The notes under the pieces were generated by a model that saw only the letters and a program-made list of their open reading frames with translations, was not told where the DNA came from and ran no database searches. From Mucilaginibacter jinjuensis (GTDB lineage: Bacteria > Bacteroidota > Bacteroidia > Sphingobacteriales > Sphingobacteriaceae), in contig NZ_CP117167.1 in NCBI RefSeq assembly GCF_028596025.1, positions 62,001 through 126,000 of the forward strand: 64,000 nt of DNA. The letters are read 5' to 3'. A program made the translations under genes and the position numbers. Below are positions 44,822 through 53,085 of the stretch, in pieces. How positions within the stretch are numbered: position 1 is the stretch's first letter; every line of letters starts with the position of its first letter.

Positions 44822-45883
44822 ATGGCACAGGAACAAGAAGTACAAGAAACAGGAAAAAAGAAACCCAATAAGGTAGTTCCTATCATATTAGGTGTTGTCT
44901 TACTGATTGGTATCGTTTTCGGCGTAAAAGAATATATATATTTCAGCAAACACGTAGATACTGATGATGCGCAAATTGATGGTGATATCAGCGCTGTTGT
45001 AGCACGTGTTGGTGGTTATGTAGATACTATTGGTTTCGAGGATAACCAACACGTAACCAAAGGACAGGTTTTGGTTAAAATTGATCCCCGCGATTACCAG
45101 GTTAAACTAGAGCAAGCATTAGCCGCACAAAAAGGTGCCGGTGCAAGCATCGGTGTTGGCCAGTCTCAAATTTTCCAGACCACTGCAAACTCTGCAAGCT
45201 ATAAAGCACAGGTTGCGGCAAATGCAGCTCACTTAGATAAAGCGCAAAAAGATTATGCACGTTATGCAAACCTGGTAAAAGACGGTTCTGTTACCCAACA
45301 ACAATACGACCAGGCTAAAGCTGATCTGGATGTTGCTAAAGCAAATTATCAGGCTGCTAAAGACCAATACAATGCAGCGGTTGTACAAATTGGCACAACC
45401 CGCGATCAATTGAAAGTTACCAATACCGGTGCTGACCAAAGACAAGCTGATGTTGATTTTGCGAAATTGCAATTATCATACACCACTGTTGTTGCCCCTG
45501 CTACTGGTGTAACTTCTAAAAAGAGCATCCAATTGGGTCAGTTAGTACAAGCTGGTCAAACATTGTTTTCAATTGTAAACGATAACAGCCTTTACATTAC
45601 TGCAAACTTTAAAGAAACACAATTGACCGAGATTAAAAACGGCCAGAAAGTTGATGTAGAAGTTGATGCTTTCCCAGATATGAAACTGGAAGGTACTGTA
45701 TACAATTTCTCACCTGCTACAGGTGCTAAATTCTCATTATTACCTCCGGATAACGCTACAGGTAACTTTGTGAAGGTAGTGCAACGTGTGCCGGTTAAAA
45801 TTAAAATTAACGCAGATAAAGCTACTTTAGATAAACTGCGCCCGGGCATGAGTGTAAACGTGTCTGTTATTACTAAGGACTAA
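44822..45883 (+). CDS. HlyD/EmrA-type membrane fusion protein
   Basis: The 353-aa protein has one N-terminal transmembrane helix (VVPIILGVVLLIGIVFGV), then the biotinyl-lipoyl-like HlyD domain (VDTDDAQIDGDISAVVARVGGYV in outline), a long coiled-coil hairpin rich in Ala and Gln (about 90-210) and a beta-barrel domain (LSYTTVVAPATGVTSKKSI). This is the EmrA type that bridges an inner-membrane MFS pump and TolC. It is 13 bp before the MFS gene. Confidence 0.93.
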   Translation: MAQEQEVQETGKKKPNKVVPIILGVVLLIGIVFGVKEYIYFSKHVDTDDAQIDGDISAVVARVGGYVDTIGFEDNQHVTKGQVLVKIDPRDYQVKLEQALAAQKGAGASIGVGQSQIFQTTANSASYKAQVAANAAHLDKAQKDYARYANLVKDGSVTQQQYDQAKADLDVAKANYQAAKDQYNAAVVQIGTTRDQLKVTNTGADQRQADVDFAKLQLSYTTVVAPATGVTSKKSIQLGQLVQAGQTLFSIVNDNSLYITANFKETQLTEIKNGQKVDVEVDAFPDMKLEGTVYNFSPATGAKFSLLPPDNATGNFVKVVQRVPVKIKINADKATLDKLRPGMSVNVSVITKD

Positions 45884-45896
45884 ATAACAATTAATT

Positions 45897-47438
45897 ATGG
45901 CTGAAACCGGCTTTAAAAAATGGATTATTACAATCACTGTGATCACGGCTTCATTGTTGGAGCTGATTGATACCACGATTGTAAACGTAGCGCTGCCCCA
46001 CATACAGGGTAACCTGGGCGCCACCCTAACGGATGTGGCCTGGGTAGTTACCGGTTATGCAGTAGCCAACGTTATTATATTACCTATGTCGGGCTGGCTG
46101 GGAAGCCGTTTCGGGCGTAAGCAATATTTTCTCGCGTCAATTATCGTATTTACCATTGTGTCGTTCCTGTGCGGTAATGCGCATACCATGAACGAGCTGA
46201 TCCTCTTCAGGGTGATACAAGGATTTGCCGGTGGTGGTTTAATCTCGACGGCCCAGGCTATCCTGATAGAAACCTGGCCGCGCGAAGAGATTGGCACTGC
46301 TACAGCCCTGTTTGGTTTAGGCGCGGTAGTAGGGCCTACAGTTGGGCCTACCATTGGTGGCTGGATTGTAGAGAATTACTCATGGCCGTGGATCTTCTAC
46401 GTAAATATACCCGTAGGTGCGCTTGCGGCCTTCTGTACCATAACCTTTATACGAGAGACGCCCAAGGATACAAGTAAACCTGTTGACTGGTGGGGTATAA
46501 TCCTGCTGGCTATTACAGTAGGTAGTTTGCAAACCATATTAGAAAAAGGTGAGGATGAAGATTGGTTTGCCAAAACTTACATCCTGGTACTTTCTATCGC
46601 GGCTGTGTTAGGCTTCTTGCTATTCTTATGGCGCGAGTTAAGTACAGACCACCCGGTGGTAAACTTTAGCATTATGCGCCACCGCAGTTTCTCTGTGGGT
46701 ATGGTTACCTCATTTATATTGGGCTTCGGTCTATACGGTTCAGTATTTGTGTTCCCGGTATTTTGCCAGAACCTGCTGGGCTTTAACGCACAGCAAACGG
46801 GTGAGCTGCTATTCCCCGGCGGTTTGTGTACCATTGCAATGATGCCATTTATTGGCAAAATGCTTAACAAGGGTATCCCTGCACAGTTTATGGCAACTAT
46901 TGGTATGTTCCTGTTCTTTGTGTTTACCAATATGCTGAGTCACTCTACACTGGCAACAGGCCAAAGCGATGTACTGGTTCCGTTGTTGATCCGTGGTGTT
47001 GGTATGGCCCTGTTATTCGTACCACTAACCACCCTTGCCATGGCCGACCTTAAAGGCCCCGAAATTGGCCAGGGTTCTGGTTTAAATAACATGATGCGCC
47101 AGTTGGGCGGTTCGTTTGGTATTGCGGTATTAACTACCATCATCCACACCCGCCAGGGTCTGCACCGTAATAACCTGCTGGTAAATATTAACCAGTACAA
47201 CCCGATCTTTACCGATCGTTTCAATGGCTATGTGCACGCCTTTATGGCCAAAGGAAGTTCGATGATTGATGCCACCAGAATGGCATACCAGGCAATGGAA
47301 GGTGTCGTTACCCGACAGTCACTTTTGCTTACTTATGATGATGCTTACTGGTTGTCTGGACTGGTGATGTTGTTCTCAATCCCACTGCTCTATCTGCAGC
47401 CATTTAAGAAGCTGAAAGCGGTAGCTGATGCACACTAA
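45897..47438 (+). CDS. DHA2 family MFS multidrug transporter (EmrB-type)
   Basis: The 513-aa protein has 14 predicted membrane helices and the DHA2 motifs: LELIDTTIVNVALPHIQGNLG at helix 1 in outline, WLGSRFGRKQYF (motif A) and GLGAVVGPTVGPTIGGWI (motif C, drug-proton antiport). It is the inner-membrane pump of a tripartite TetR-controlled exporter; the drug range cannot be read from sequence. Last gene of the operon, followed by a terminator. Confidence 0.93.
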   Translation: MAETGFKKWIITITVITASLLELIDTTIVNVALPHIQGNLGATLTDVAWVVTGYAVANVIILPMSGWLGSRFGRKQYFLASIIVFTIVSFLCGNAHTMNELILFRVIQGFAGGGLISTAQAILIETWPREEIGTATALFGLGAVVGPTVGPTIGGWIVENYSWPWIFYVNIPVGALAAFCTITFIRETPKDTSKPVDWWGIILLAITVGSLQTILEKGEDEDWFAKTYILVLSIAAVLGFLLFLWRELSTDHPVVNFSIMRHRSFSVGMVTSFILGFGLYGSVFVFPVFCQNLLGFNAQQTGELLFPGGLCTIAMMPFIGKMLNKGIPAQFMATIGMFLFFVFTNMLSHSTLATGQSDVLVPLLIRGVGMALLFVPLTTLAMADLKGPEIGQGSGLNNMMRQLGGSFGIAVLTTIIHTRQGLHRNNLLVNINQYNPIFTDRFNGYVHAFMAKGSSMIDATRMAYQAMEGVVTRQSLLLTYDDAYWLSGLVMLFSIPLLYLQPFKKLKAVADAH

Positions 47439-47492
47439 GTAGCATAAACCTGCTTATTTTGCATTACTTAAATAAGTAATAAAATTATATCG

Positions 47493-47523
47493 ATCCCGGC
47501 TATAAAAATAGCCGGGATTTTTT
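47493..47523 (+). terminator. Terminator of the efflux operon
   Basis: Perfect 11-bp arms ATCCCGGCTAT at 47493-47503 and 47508-47518 with a 4-nt loop and a run of T. The rest of the 340-bp gap contains an imperfect stem (AAGCCG at 47549 with CGGCTT at 47571, TCAG/CTGA inside), the palindrome ATTACTTA-AA-TAAGTAAT at 47463, and no gene. Confidence 0.92.
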
Positions 47524-47724
47524 GATTGTAGATAACATCAAAAGGAAAAAGCCGCTCAGTTGACCTCTGAACGGCTTATCCAAAAAAATACAATTAAAAA
47601 AGTAGTCTTTCCCCCGAGCACACACGACTATCAGTATAATGGAAACGAGGTTGCTTAATCTTCTATAAAATTAAAGAATTTATTCAGCTAAAAGCAAAAA
47701 TTTATTAACAAATAATTAAAAGAT

Positions 47725-47756
47725 AAAAGCCTCTATATGAATATACAGAGGCTTTT
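47725..47756 (-). terminator. Terminator of ahpD
   Basis: AAAAGCCTCT at 47725-47734 pairs with 47747-47756; read on the minus strand it ends in a T tract 24 bp beyond the ahpD stop. Confidence 0.85.
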
Positions 47757-47779
47757 TGTATGGTATTAATCAACAAGTG

Positions 47780-48364
47780 TTAATAAACCACCTTGCCTGT
47801 TGCGGTTACTAAAGAAGCGATTCGCACAGCGTCGAAAATGCGCTCCTCGGTAGTGCCTAATTTGATCAGGGAGTCCTCGTGGGCGTTAACACACATCTCG
47901 CAACCGTTGATGGCTGAGATAGCAAGGCTCATTAGTTCGAAGAATTCTTTACCTGTTACCGGCTTCATCATCAACTGCATACGAATACGTGCAGGGATTT
48001 GGGTGTACTTTTCTTTTTGGGTAAAGTGCCTAAAACGGTAGAATACGTTGTTTGATGCAAGCAATGATGCACAACCAACAGCCTCAGCAATATCGGCAGC
48101 GGTAGCGCCTTGTTCTTCGGCGTATTTGGTATAATAATCAGCCAGTGGCTTGTTGGTGTTGTTAATAGCGGTGCTTAGACCTAATAGCGCGCACTCCTTA
48201 GCACTTAAATGCTCTGAAGTAAGTGTGCTGGTAAAGTTTAGCTTTAAATCGCGTACATAGCGCGATTCGCCTTTTTCTAATAACTCAAGTGCTGTGGTGC
48301 GGTAGCTTTTATCTACGGCTACACTCTCTAAAAGCTCTTGTATTACATCTGTAGTTTCGCTCAT
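47780..48364 (-). CDS. ahpD: AhpD-like carboxymuconolactone decarboxylase family protein
   Basis: The 194-aa protein carries the AhpD active site CEMCVNAH (Cys155, Cys158, His162) near its C-terminus. AhpD-type proteins are thiol peroxidases and, in mycobacteria, reduce AhpC. The start at 48364 (MSETTDVIQELLE) is preferred: the in-frame start at 48418 would place a terminator hairpin inside the coding region. It lies 73 bp downstream of the peroxiredoxin gene, with that hairpin between them, so ahpD would be made by read-through of ahpC transcripts or from its own promoter. Confidence 0.87.
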   Translation of the reverse strand: MSETTDVIQELLESVAVDKSYRTTALELLEKGESRYVRDLKLNFTSTLTSEHLSAKECALLGLSTAINNTNKPLADYYTKYAEEQGATAADIAEAVGCASLLASNNVFYRFRHFTQKEKYTQIPARIRMQLMMKPVTGKEFFELMSLAISAINGCEMCVNAHEDSLIKLGTTEERIFDAVRIASLVTATGKVVY

Positions 48365-48396
48365 TTTTGTTTGTTTTTTTGCAGACAGAAAATAAC

Positions 48397-48425
48397 AATC
48401 CCCGTAAGGATGGCTCACGGGGATT
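48397..48425 (-). terminator. Hairpin between ahpC and ahpD
   Basis: AATCCCCGT at 48397-48405 pairs perfectly with 48417-48425 across an 11-nt loop. On the minus strand it is followed by a short T-containing stretch. It is a partial terminator or processing site that would set the ahpC:ahpD ratio. Confidence 0.65.
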
Positions 48426-48437
48426 ATAAATGTTTAA

Positions 48438-48983
48438 TTAAACGGTTAAAGTTTCTTCGCCTTTTTCCCAGTTACAAGGGCAAAGTTCGTCAGTTTGTAA
48501 ACCGTCCAGTACACGTAAAACTTCTTTAACGTTACGGCCAACGTTTAAATCGTTAACACATACCCAACGTACAACGCCAGTTGGGTCGATAATGAAAGTA
48601 GCACGGTAAGCAATTTTTTCAGTTGGTTCTAAAATACCCAGGTCTTCAGCTAATGATTTTGAAGTATCAGCTAACATTGGGAATTTAAGATCGCGCAGAT
48701 CATCATGGTTTTTTCTCCATGCAGCGTGAACAAATTCAGAATCAGTAGAAGCACCGATTAAACGGGTATCACGGTCGCGGAATTCACCATAGTTTTTGTT
48801 GAATTCGGCAATCTCAGTAGGGCAAACAAAAGTGAAATCTTTTGGCCACCAGAACATTACAGTCCAAACGTTATCATCGTTAACTAAAAAGTCAGAAGTG
48901 ATGTCTTCAAACTCTTTACCTTTTTCTATACTAACTACGGCTTTTTTATTAAAAGCAGGAAATTGTTGACCAATTGTTATCAT
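48438..48983 (-). CDS. ahpC: Peroxiredoxin (AhpC/Prx1 family)
   Basis: The 181-aa thiol peroxidase reduces hydrogen peroxide, organic hydroperoxides and peroxynitrite. The peroxidatic Cys54 is in DFTFVCPTEIAEF; the resolving cysteine is in the C-terminal ELCPCNW (Cys168, Cys170). The C-terminal tail is shorter than in sensitive Prx1 enzymes. A -7 box TATATTTG is seen upstream at 49009-49016 on the minus strand. AhpD is downstream; no AhpF is present, consistent with an AhpD-type reductant. Confidence 0.92.
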   Translation of the reverse strand: MITIGQQFPAFNKKAVVSIEKGKEFEDITSDFLVNDDNVWTVMFWWPKDFTFVCPTEIAEFNKNYGEFRDRDTRLIGASTDSEFVHAAWRKNHDDLRDLKFPMLADTSKSLAEDLGILEPTEKIAYRATFIIDPTGVVRWVCVNDLNVGRNVKEVLRVLDGLQTDELCPCNWEKGEETLTV

Positions 48984-49008
48984 AATAGTTTATCTGTTAT
49001 TTATATGG

Positions 49009-49016
49009 CAAATATA
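49009..49016 (-). promoter_or_regulatory. Promoter -7 box of ahpC
   Basis: TATATTTG on the minus strand, 26 bp before the ahpC start, matches the TAnnTTTG consensus. No clear -33 box is seen at the usual spacing. Confidence 0.6.
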
Positions 49017-49145
49017 CGGCTAAATCGGCAGGCTTCCAGATTGATTGTTTAGATGGGCTATAGGAAATATCTATGACGTGCATTGGTATTATAGATACTT
49101 GCTGTGTTTATTAAACGTAATAATTTTCTTCAATAAATTAATATC

Positions 49146-49155
49146 ATCCATGGAT
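49146..49155. promoter_or_regulatory. Palindrome ATCCATGGAT before marR, candidate operator
   Basis: A perfect 10-bp palindrome lies 14 bp before the marR start and just ahead of its -7 box (TATATTTG, 49158-49165). The same word occurs twice more before the adjacent oxidoreductase gene. Confidence 0.65.
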
Positions 49156-49157
49156 TG

Positions 49158-49165
49158 TATATTTG
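49158..49165 (+). promoter_or_regulatory. Promoter -7 box of marR
   Basis: TATATTTG matches TAnnTTTG. It ends 4 bp before the ATG at 49170, so transcription would begin at or next to the start codon and the mRNA would be nearly leaderless. Confidence 0.55.
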
Positions 49166-49169
49166 CCTT

Positions 49170-49610
49170 ATGAAAATTGAAGATGAGATTAAACAGGAGC
49201 AATTTGTAGTCCCCCAACACAAGGCCGGTATGAATCTGATTTTCACTGCAAACTGGCTTTTGAGCGAGATTGCTGTTACATTAAAACCCATCGGGTTATC
49301 ATTACAACAGCTCAATGTGCTTGCAATTTTAAAAGGCCAGCCCAACCAAACAGCAAACGTTAACTTAATTAAAGAACGCTTGATTGACAGGATGCCTAAT
49401 GTATCGAGACTTATCAATAAATTAATGGAGAAAGGCCTGGTTCAAAAAGATCGGGATCATTCAGACCAACGGGTTGTGTTTATTAAGCTAACTGCTGATG
49501 GGGAAAAATTGGCTGTTAAGGGACGTGAGCTTTTCAATAAAGTAGCTTATGGCATTAACGCCGAAGAAGCTGAACTGTTGAATGACCTTTTGAATAAACT
49601 GAGGGTATAA
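49170..49610 (+). CDS. MarR family transcriptional regulator
   Basis: The 146-aa protein has a winged helix-turn-helix of the MarR type: LSLQQLNVLAILKG, then MPNVSRLINKLMEKGLVQKDRDHSDQRVVFIKLTADGEKL in outline (about 60-115), where DHSDQRVV is the wing. The start at 49170 (MKIEDEIKQEQ) is chosen over 49155, which would run through the -7 box. It sits 58 bp before an NADP-dependent oxidoreductase. Matching palindromes before both genes suggest that it represses itself and the reductase, probably in response to an electrophile or phenolic compound. Confidence 0.9.
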   Translation: MKIEDEIKQEQFVVPQHKAGMNLIFTANWLLSEIAVTLKPIGLSLQQLNVLAILKGQPNQTANVNLIKERLIDRMPNVSRLINKLMEKGLVQKDRDHSDQRVVFIKLTADGEKLAVKGRELFNKVAYGINAEEAELLNDLLNKLRV

Positions 49611-49630
49611 AAAAAATTTACTTATTTATA

Positions 49631-49655
49631 ATCCATGGAATATAAATCCATGGAT
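49631..49655. promoter_or_regulatory. Tandem ATCCATGGA sites before the oxidoreductase gene
   Basis: ATCCATGGA at 49631-49639 and the full palindrome ATCCATGGAT at 49646-49655 are spaced 15 bp apart and end 13 bp before the ATG at 49669. They match the site in front of marR and are the probable MarR binding sites controlling the target gene. Confidence 0.65.
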
Positions 49656-49668
49656 TTGTATTAATGTT

Positions 49669-50661
49669 ATGAAAAACAAAACAATTAAACTAAAGAACAG
49701 ACCTGTAGGAATGCCGCTTATTTCGGATTTTGTTACGGTTGAGGAGCCAATGCCGTTAGTTGGCATCGGAGAAATACTTTTGAAAGCTGTGTATATTTCA
49801 GTCGACCCCTATTTACGCGGTAAAATGTCTGGTACTAAAGAGCCCCGTTTCGAAATTAATGAGCCTATAACATCAAAGCTGATTGCAGAGGTTGTAGAAT
49901 CGAAAAATGGAAAATTTAAGAAAGGTGAGTTTGTTAGCGGTTATCTTGACTGGAAAGAATACCAGGTAAATGACGGTACGGGAGTTCAGCAAGTAAATGC
50001 TAAAGATGCTCCCCTAAGCGCTTATTTGGGTGTGTTAGGAATAACGGGCTTGTCGGCATATTTTGCATTATTAGATATCGGGAAACCAAAACGCGGTGAA
50101 ACACTTGTTATTTCGGGTGCGGCTGGCGCGGTGGGCAGCATCGCCGGTCAAATCGGGAAAATTATGGGATGCTATGTGGTTGGCATTGTGGGTACAGACG
50201 AAAAAGCTGAGTTGCTGACTACTAAATTTGGATTTGATGCTGCTATTAATTACAAAACCACTCCGGATATAAGACAGGCAATTGCAGCAAGCTGCCCTAA
50301 TGGAGTTGATATTTATTTTGACAATATAGGCGGCGAAATTTCTGATGCGGTAATTGCTAATATGAACCCTTATGGCCGCATCCCGCTTTGTGGATCTATT
50401 TCTAATTACAATGATACAGAACAGCAGAAAAGCCCAAGCTTACTGCCAATAGTGGTTTATAAATTTCTTACCGTACAGGGTTTCCTGATTGCCAATTTTG
50501 CCGAAAGGTTTCCAGAGGCCGTTGCTCAGTTAACAAGGTGGTTAAATGAAGGTAAATTAACTTATTCGGAAACGATAGTAGACGGATTTACCAACTTACC
50601 GCAAGCGTTTATTGGCCTTTTTGAAGGCAAGAACACAGGTAAAATGTTGGTGAGGATTTAA
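49669..50661 (+). CDS. NADP-dependent zinc-free MDR oxidoreductase
   Basis: The 330-aa protein belongs to the prostaglandin/leukotriene reductase branch of the medium-chain dehydrogenase family (YfmJ/CurA-like): KNRPVGMPLISDF near the start, SVDPYLRGKMSG (about 44-55), the nucleotide motif SGAAGAVGSIAGQIGKIMG (about 149-167) and YFDNIGGE. It lacks the zinc ligands of alcohol dehydrogenases. Members reduce alpha,beta-unsaturated ketones and aldehydes. It is controlled, by inference, by the neighbouring MarR. Followed by a terminator. Confidence 0.9.
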   Translation: MKNKTIKLKNRPVGMPLISDFVTVEEPMPLVGIGEILLKAVYISVDPYLRGKMSGTKEPRFEINEPITSKLIAEVVESKNGKFKKGEFVSGYLDWKEYQVNDGTGVQQVNAKDAPLSAYLGVLGITGLSAYFALLDIGKPKRGETLVISGAAGAVGSIAGQIGKIMGCYVVGIVGTDEKAELLTTKFGFDAAINYKTTPDIRQAIAASCPNGVDIYFDNIGGEISDAVIANMNPYGRIPLCGSISNYNDTEQQKSPSLLPIVVYKFLTVQGFLIANFAERFPEAVAQLTRWLNEGKLTYSETIVDGFTNLPQAFIGLFEGKNTGKMLVRI

Positions 50662-50690
50662 ATCTAAATGAGGGTTTCTTTTAAATAAGA

Positions 50691-50721
50691 AAAGCCACCG
50701 CGCCCTTAGGCTGGTGGCTTT
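50691..50721. terminator. Bidirectional terminator
   Basis: AAAGCCACC at 50691-50699 pairs with 50713-50721 across a 13-nt loop. It lies between the convergent oxidoreductase and LruC genes and can serve both. Confidence 0.85.
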
Positions 50722-50745
50722 CTGGATATATTAGATAGTTAAAAA

Positions 50746-52857
50746 TTATTTGCTGTAAATGTTGCTGCTTACACGGTAACCGCTTGCTGTGTTGCTGTAC
50801 CAGTCAAGGAAACTAACACCTGCAGAACCTGCCCAATCAGCAAAGTGTGGGTAAGCTTGCGTAATGTTAACAGTTTCAACAGGGTAGCTAAAGTCGCCGG
50901 TGAAGCTGATAGCCCAAGGCCAGTTTTCTTTAGATACATAGTAACGGCCAGCAGAAGGTGATGAGTTATCATCGGCTGTGCCAAACAGTGCTGTGTTAGC
51001 TTTATCTGTTGGTGCATAACCCGGTAAGTGGATCTCATAACCGCGGCGCAGGTTGCTGATCAAGAATGGATTGAAGTTAGCAATTGCTAAAGTTGAAGCC
51101 GCTACAGGTGTGTTAAAGTTAATATCAACAGTAGCTGTTTTGCTGGTTACTTTATCTTTAGCAGTTAAAGTGTTGATGAAGAACGCACCGTCAGGGTTTT
51201 TAGCTAGGGCTTCGTGGTTATCAAACGGAATAATTACCGCTTTGCTTTGGCCTGCTTCTACCCCATTTGATGCTAATGAAATGTAGCTGCTGATGAACTG
51301 TTGACCAGTTACCGAAGACACTGCCGAAGCCGGAACCGGTAATTGTACACCGAAACCATTGTGGAATGAAGCACCTGCTGCACCAACCATGTAATCGCCT
51401 TTTAATTCAACAACCTGGTTTGAAGCATTGCTGATGAATGTATAACGATATTTAACCAACAGGTCATTCATGTCATAATCGCCTTTGCTTGGGAAATTAT
51501 CTTCGTAAGCTAAGCTGGCATAAGTGCTTGCTGATGGGTAGTAGCTGATATAAGCTCTTGCCGGATCTGTAGGGAAAGCATCCAATGCATCCGGAACACC
51601 GTCGCCATCGCTATCGCCGCCTTTATCAATTGGGGCTACACCTGTACCAGAGATAGCTGTGATTGGGTTAGAAGTTGCGTATACAACTAAGTCATTAAAG
51701 TCGTTGTCAGAACCACCATTTTGTCTGTTTTGATCTTCAAAACCTAATAAGTAAAGTTTGTGAACATCATCATATAACATTACAGTGTGTTTTCTTAAAG
51801 CTGCAGTGTTCTCTGGGTTAAACTCGTCCTGGGTAAAGAAAGCAGTGTTGCTGGTATTAACACCACTACCTGTCCATGCATTTTGAATTAATACAAAGCC
51901 GATAGTTGTACCTGCATCAAAAGTGCCTAATTTAACTTTATCACCAGCTTTTAAGCCACCACCTGAACCTGCGCCCGAAGCGTTAGGGAAAATATAAGTA
52001 ACCTTATCAATACCATTAGCATTGGTACCACCTAACACTTGTGTTGGCGGGTTGCCGGTTTTGTAGGTATAGTAAGCCAATGTGTTTTGGTAACCTGCAC
52101 CTTCTGATACGAAAGTAACCCAAACGTCTGATTTTGCAGTTACGTTAATAGCGTGAACAGCATTTGTTGCCAGGTATGAAGGATGTGAGGTTGTTACCGG
52201 GGTACCTTCTGGCAATGATGCGTTTACATAAGAAAGTAATGAAGCATCGATAACATCACCGGTTGCTTCTAAATAAGCTGGACGGCCTAAATTAGTTGGG
52301 CTTGTAAACGCGTTAGAAGAAGTGTATCCTGTTGGATAAACCACATCTACCGAAGTTGTACCATTAACCATGGTGTGGCTTGATGAAGTACCTGTAGCTA
52401 CGCTGTTAACGGCATCGGGGATAATATCGCCGCTGTAACCGCTTTTACCGCCGATAACTACAGTGGTTGAACCGTTGTTGATAGCAGCAGTTGCATAACG
52501 CATTAAACCTACGTAAGCAGGGTCGATAACTATTTTATCAAGCGAAGTAGCAACAGTTACTTTACCGGTTAAGTTACCAGATTTATCGGTAACGCCTTTA
52601 AATAATGAAGTTGAAGGATCGGTGTTACCCGGAGCATAAACACTAACCACAACGCCTGCGATTGGGCCGCCGTTATTGTCTTGCAGGGTAACATTTAAAT
52701 TAACTGTTTTAGTAGTAGCGAAGTTGAAACCATCCGGTGCGATTTTATTTCCGATGGTTGTAGTTGGGCCTGTGCCCGAATTGTTGTTGTTGTCTTTCTT
52801 ACATGATGTAAAAGCCGCAACAGAGGCTAAGGTTAAAAGTGTAAATAATTTTTTCAT
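50746..52857 (-). CDS. LruC domain-containing lipoprotein
   Basis: The 703-aa protein begins with a lipoprotein signal (MKKLFTLLTLASVAAFTSC, Cys19) and an Asn-rich spacer. It contains two copies of the LruC/DUF4842 pattern with acidic calcium-type motifs: LGFEDQN..DNDFNDLVVYA (about 365-385) and LAYEDNFPSKGDYDMNDLLVKYRY in outline. Between them is a thrombospondin type 3-like loop DGDGVPDALDAFPTDP. An Ig-like domain precedes (about 50-120). Such proteins are surface-exposed in Bacteroidota and Leptospira (LruC); the function is unknown, probably binding or adhesion. It is a single gene. Confidence 0.88.
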   Translation of the reverse strand: MKKLFTLLTLASVAAFTSCKKDNNNNSGTGPTTTIGNKIAPDGFNFATTKTVNLNVTLQDNNGGPIAGVVVSVYAPGNTDPSTSLFKGVTDKSGNLTGKVTVATSLDKIVIDPAYVGLMRYATAAINNGSTTVVIGGKSGYSGDIIPDAVNSVATGTSSSHTMVNGTTSVDVVYPTGYTSSNAFTSPTNLGRPAYLEATGDVIDASLLSYVNASLPEGTPVTTSHPSYLATNAVHAINVTAKSDVWVTFVSEGAGYQNTLAYYTYKTGNPPTQVLGGTNANGIDKVTYIFPNASGAGSGGGLKAGDKVKLGTFDAGTTIGFVLIQNAWTGSGVNTSNTAFFTQDEFNPENTAALRKHTVMLYDDVHKLYLLGFEDQNRQNGGSDNDFNDLVVYATSNPITAISGTGVAPIDKGGDSDGDGVPDALDAFPTDPARAYISYYPSASTYASLAYEDNFPSKGDYDMNDLLVKYRYTFISNASNQVVELKGDYMVGAAGASFHNGFGVQLPVPASAVSSVTGQQFISSYISLASNGVEAGQSKAVIIPFDNHEALAKNPDGAFFINTLTAKDKVTSKTATVDINFNTPVAASTLAIANFNPFLISNLRRGYEIHLPGYAPTDKANTALFGTADDNSSPSAGRYYVSKENWPWAISFTGDFSYPVETVNITQAYPHFADWAGSAGVSFLDWYSNTASGYRVSSNIYSK

Positions 52858-53085
52858 AAAAGTTTTTAACTATCGTAATACCTCGTTTAGAGATTTCGTT
52901 TAAGGCAAATAAAGCACCAAAGTGTTAAACCATTATAAAACCGCTGTAACAAGCTTGTAAAAAGGCATTCCTAATAGTTGTGTGTTGTAACTTGTAGAAA
53001 TTTGTGGAAATATTTCAACGCATTTTGTGGTGATTGGGGAATATTGCATTTATTAAACTGAAAATATTAGTAGTTTGCGGTACTC

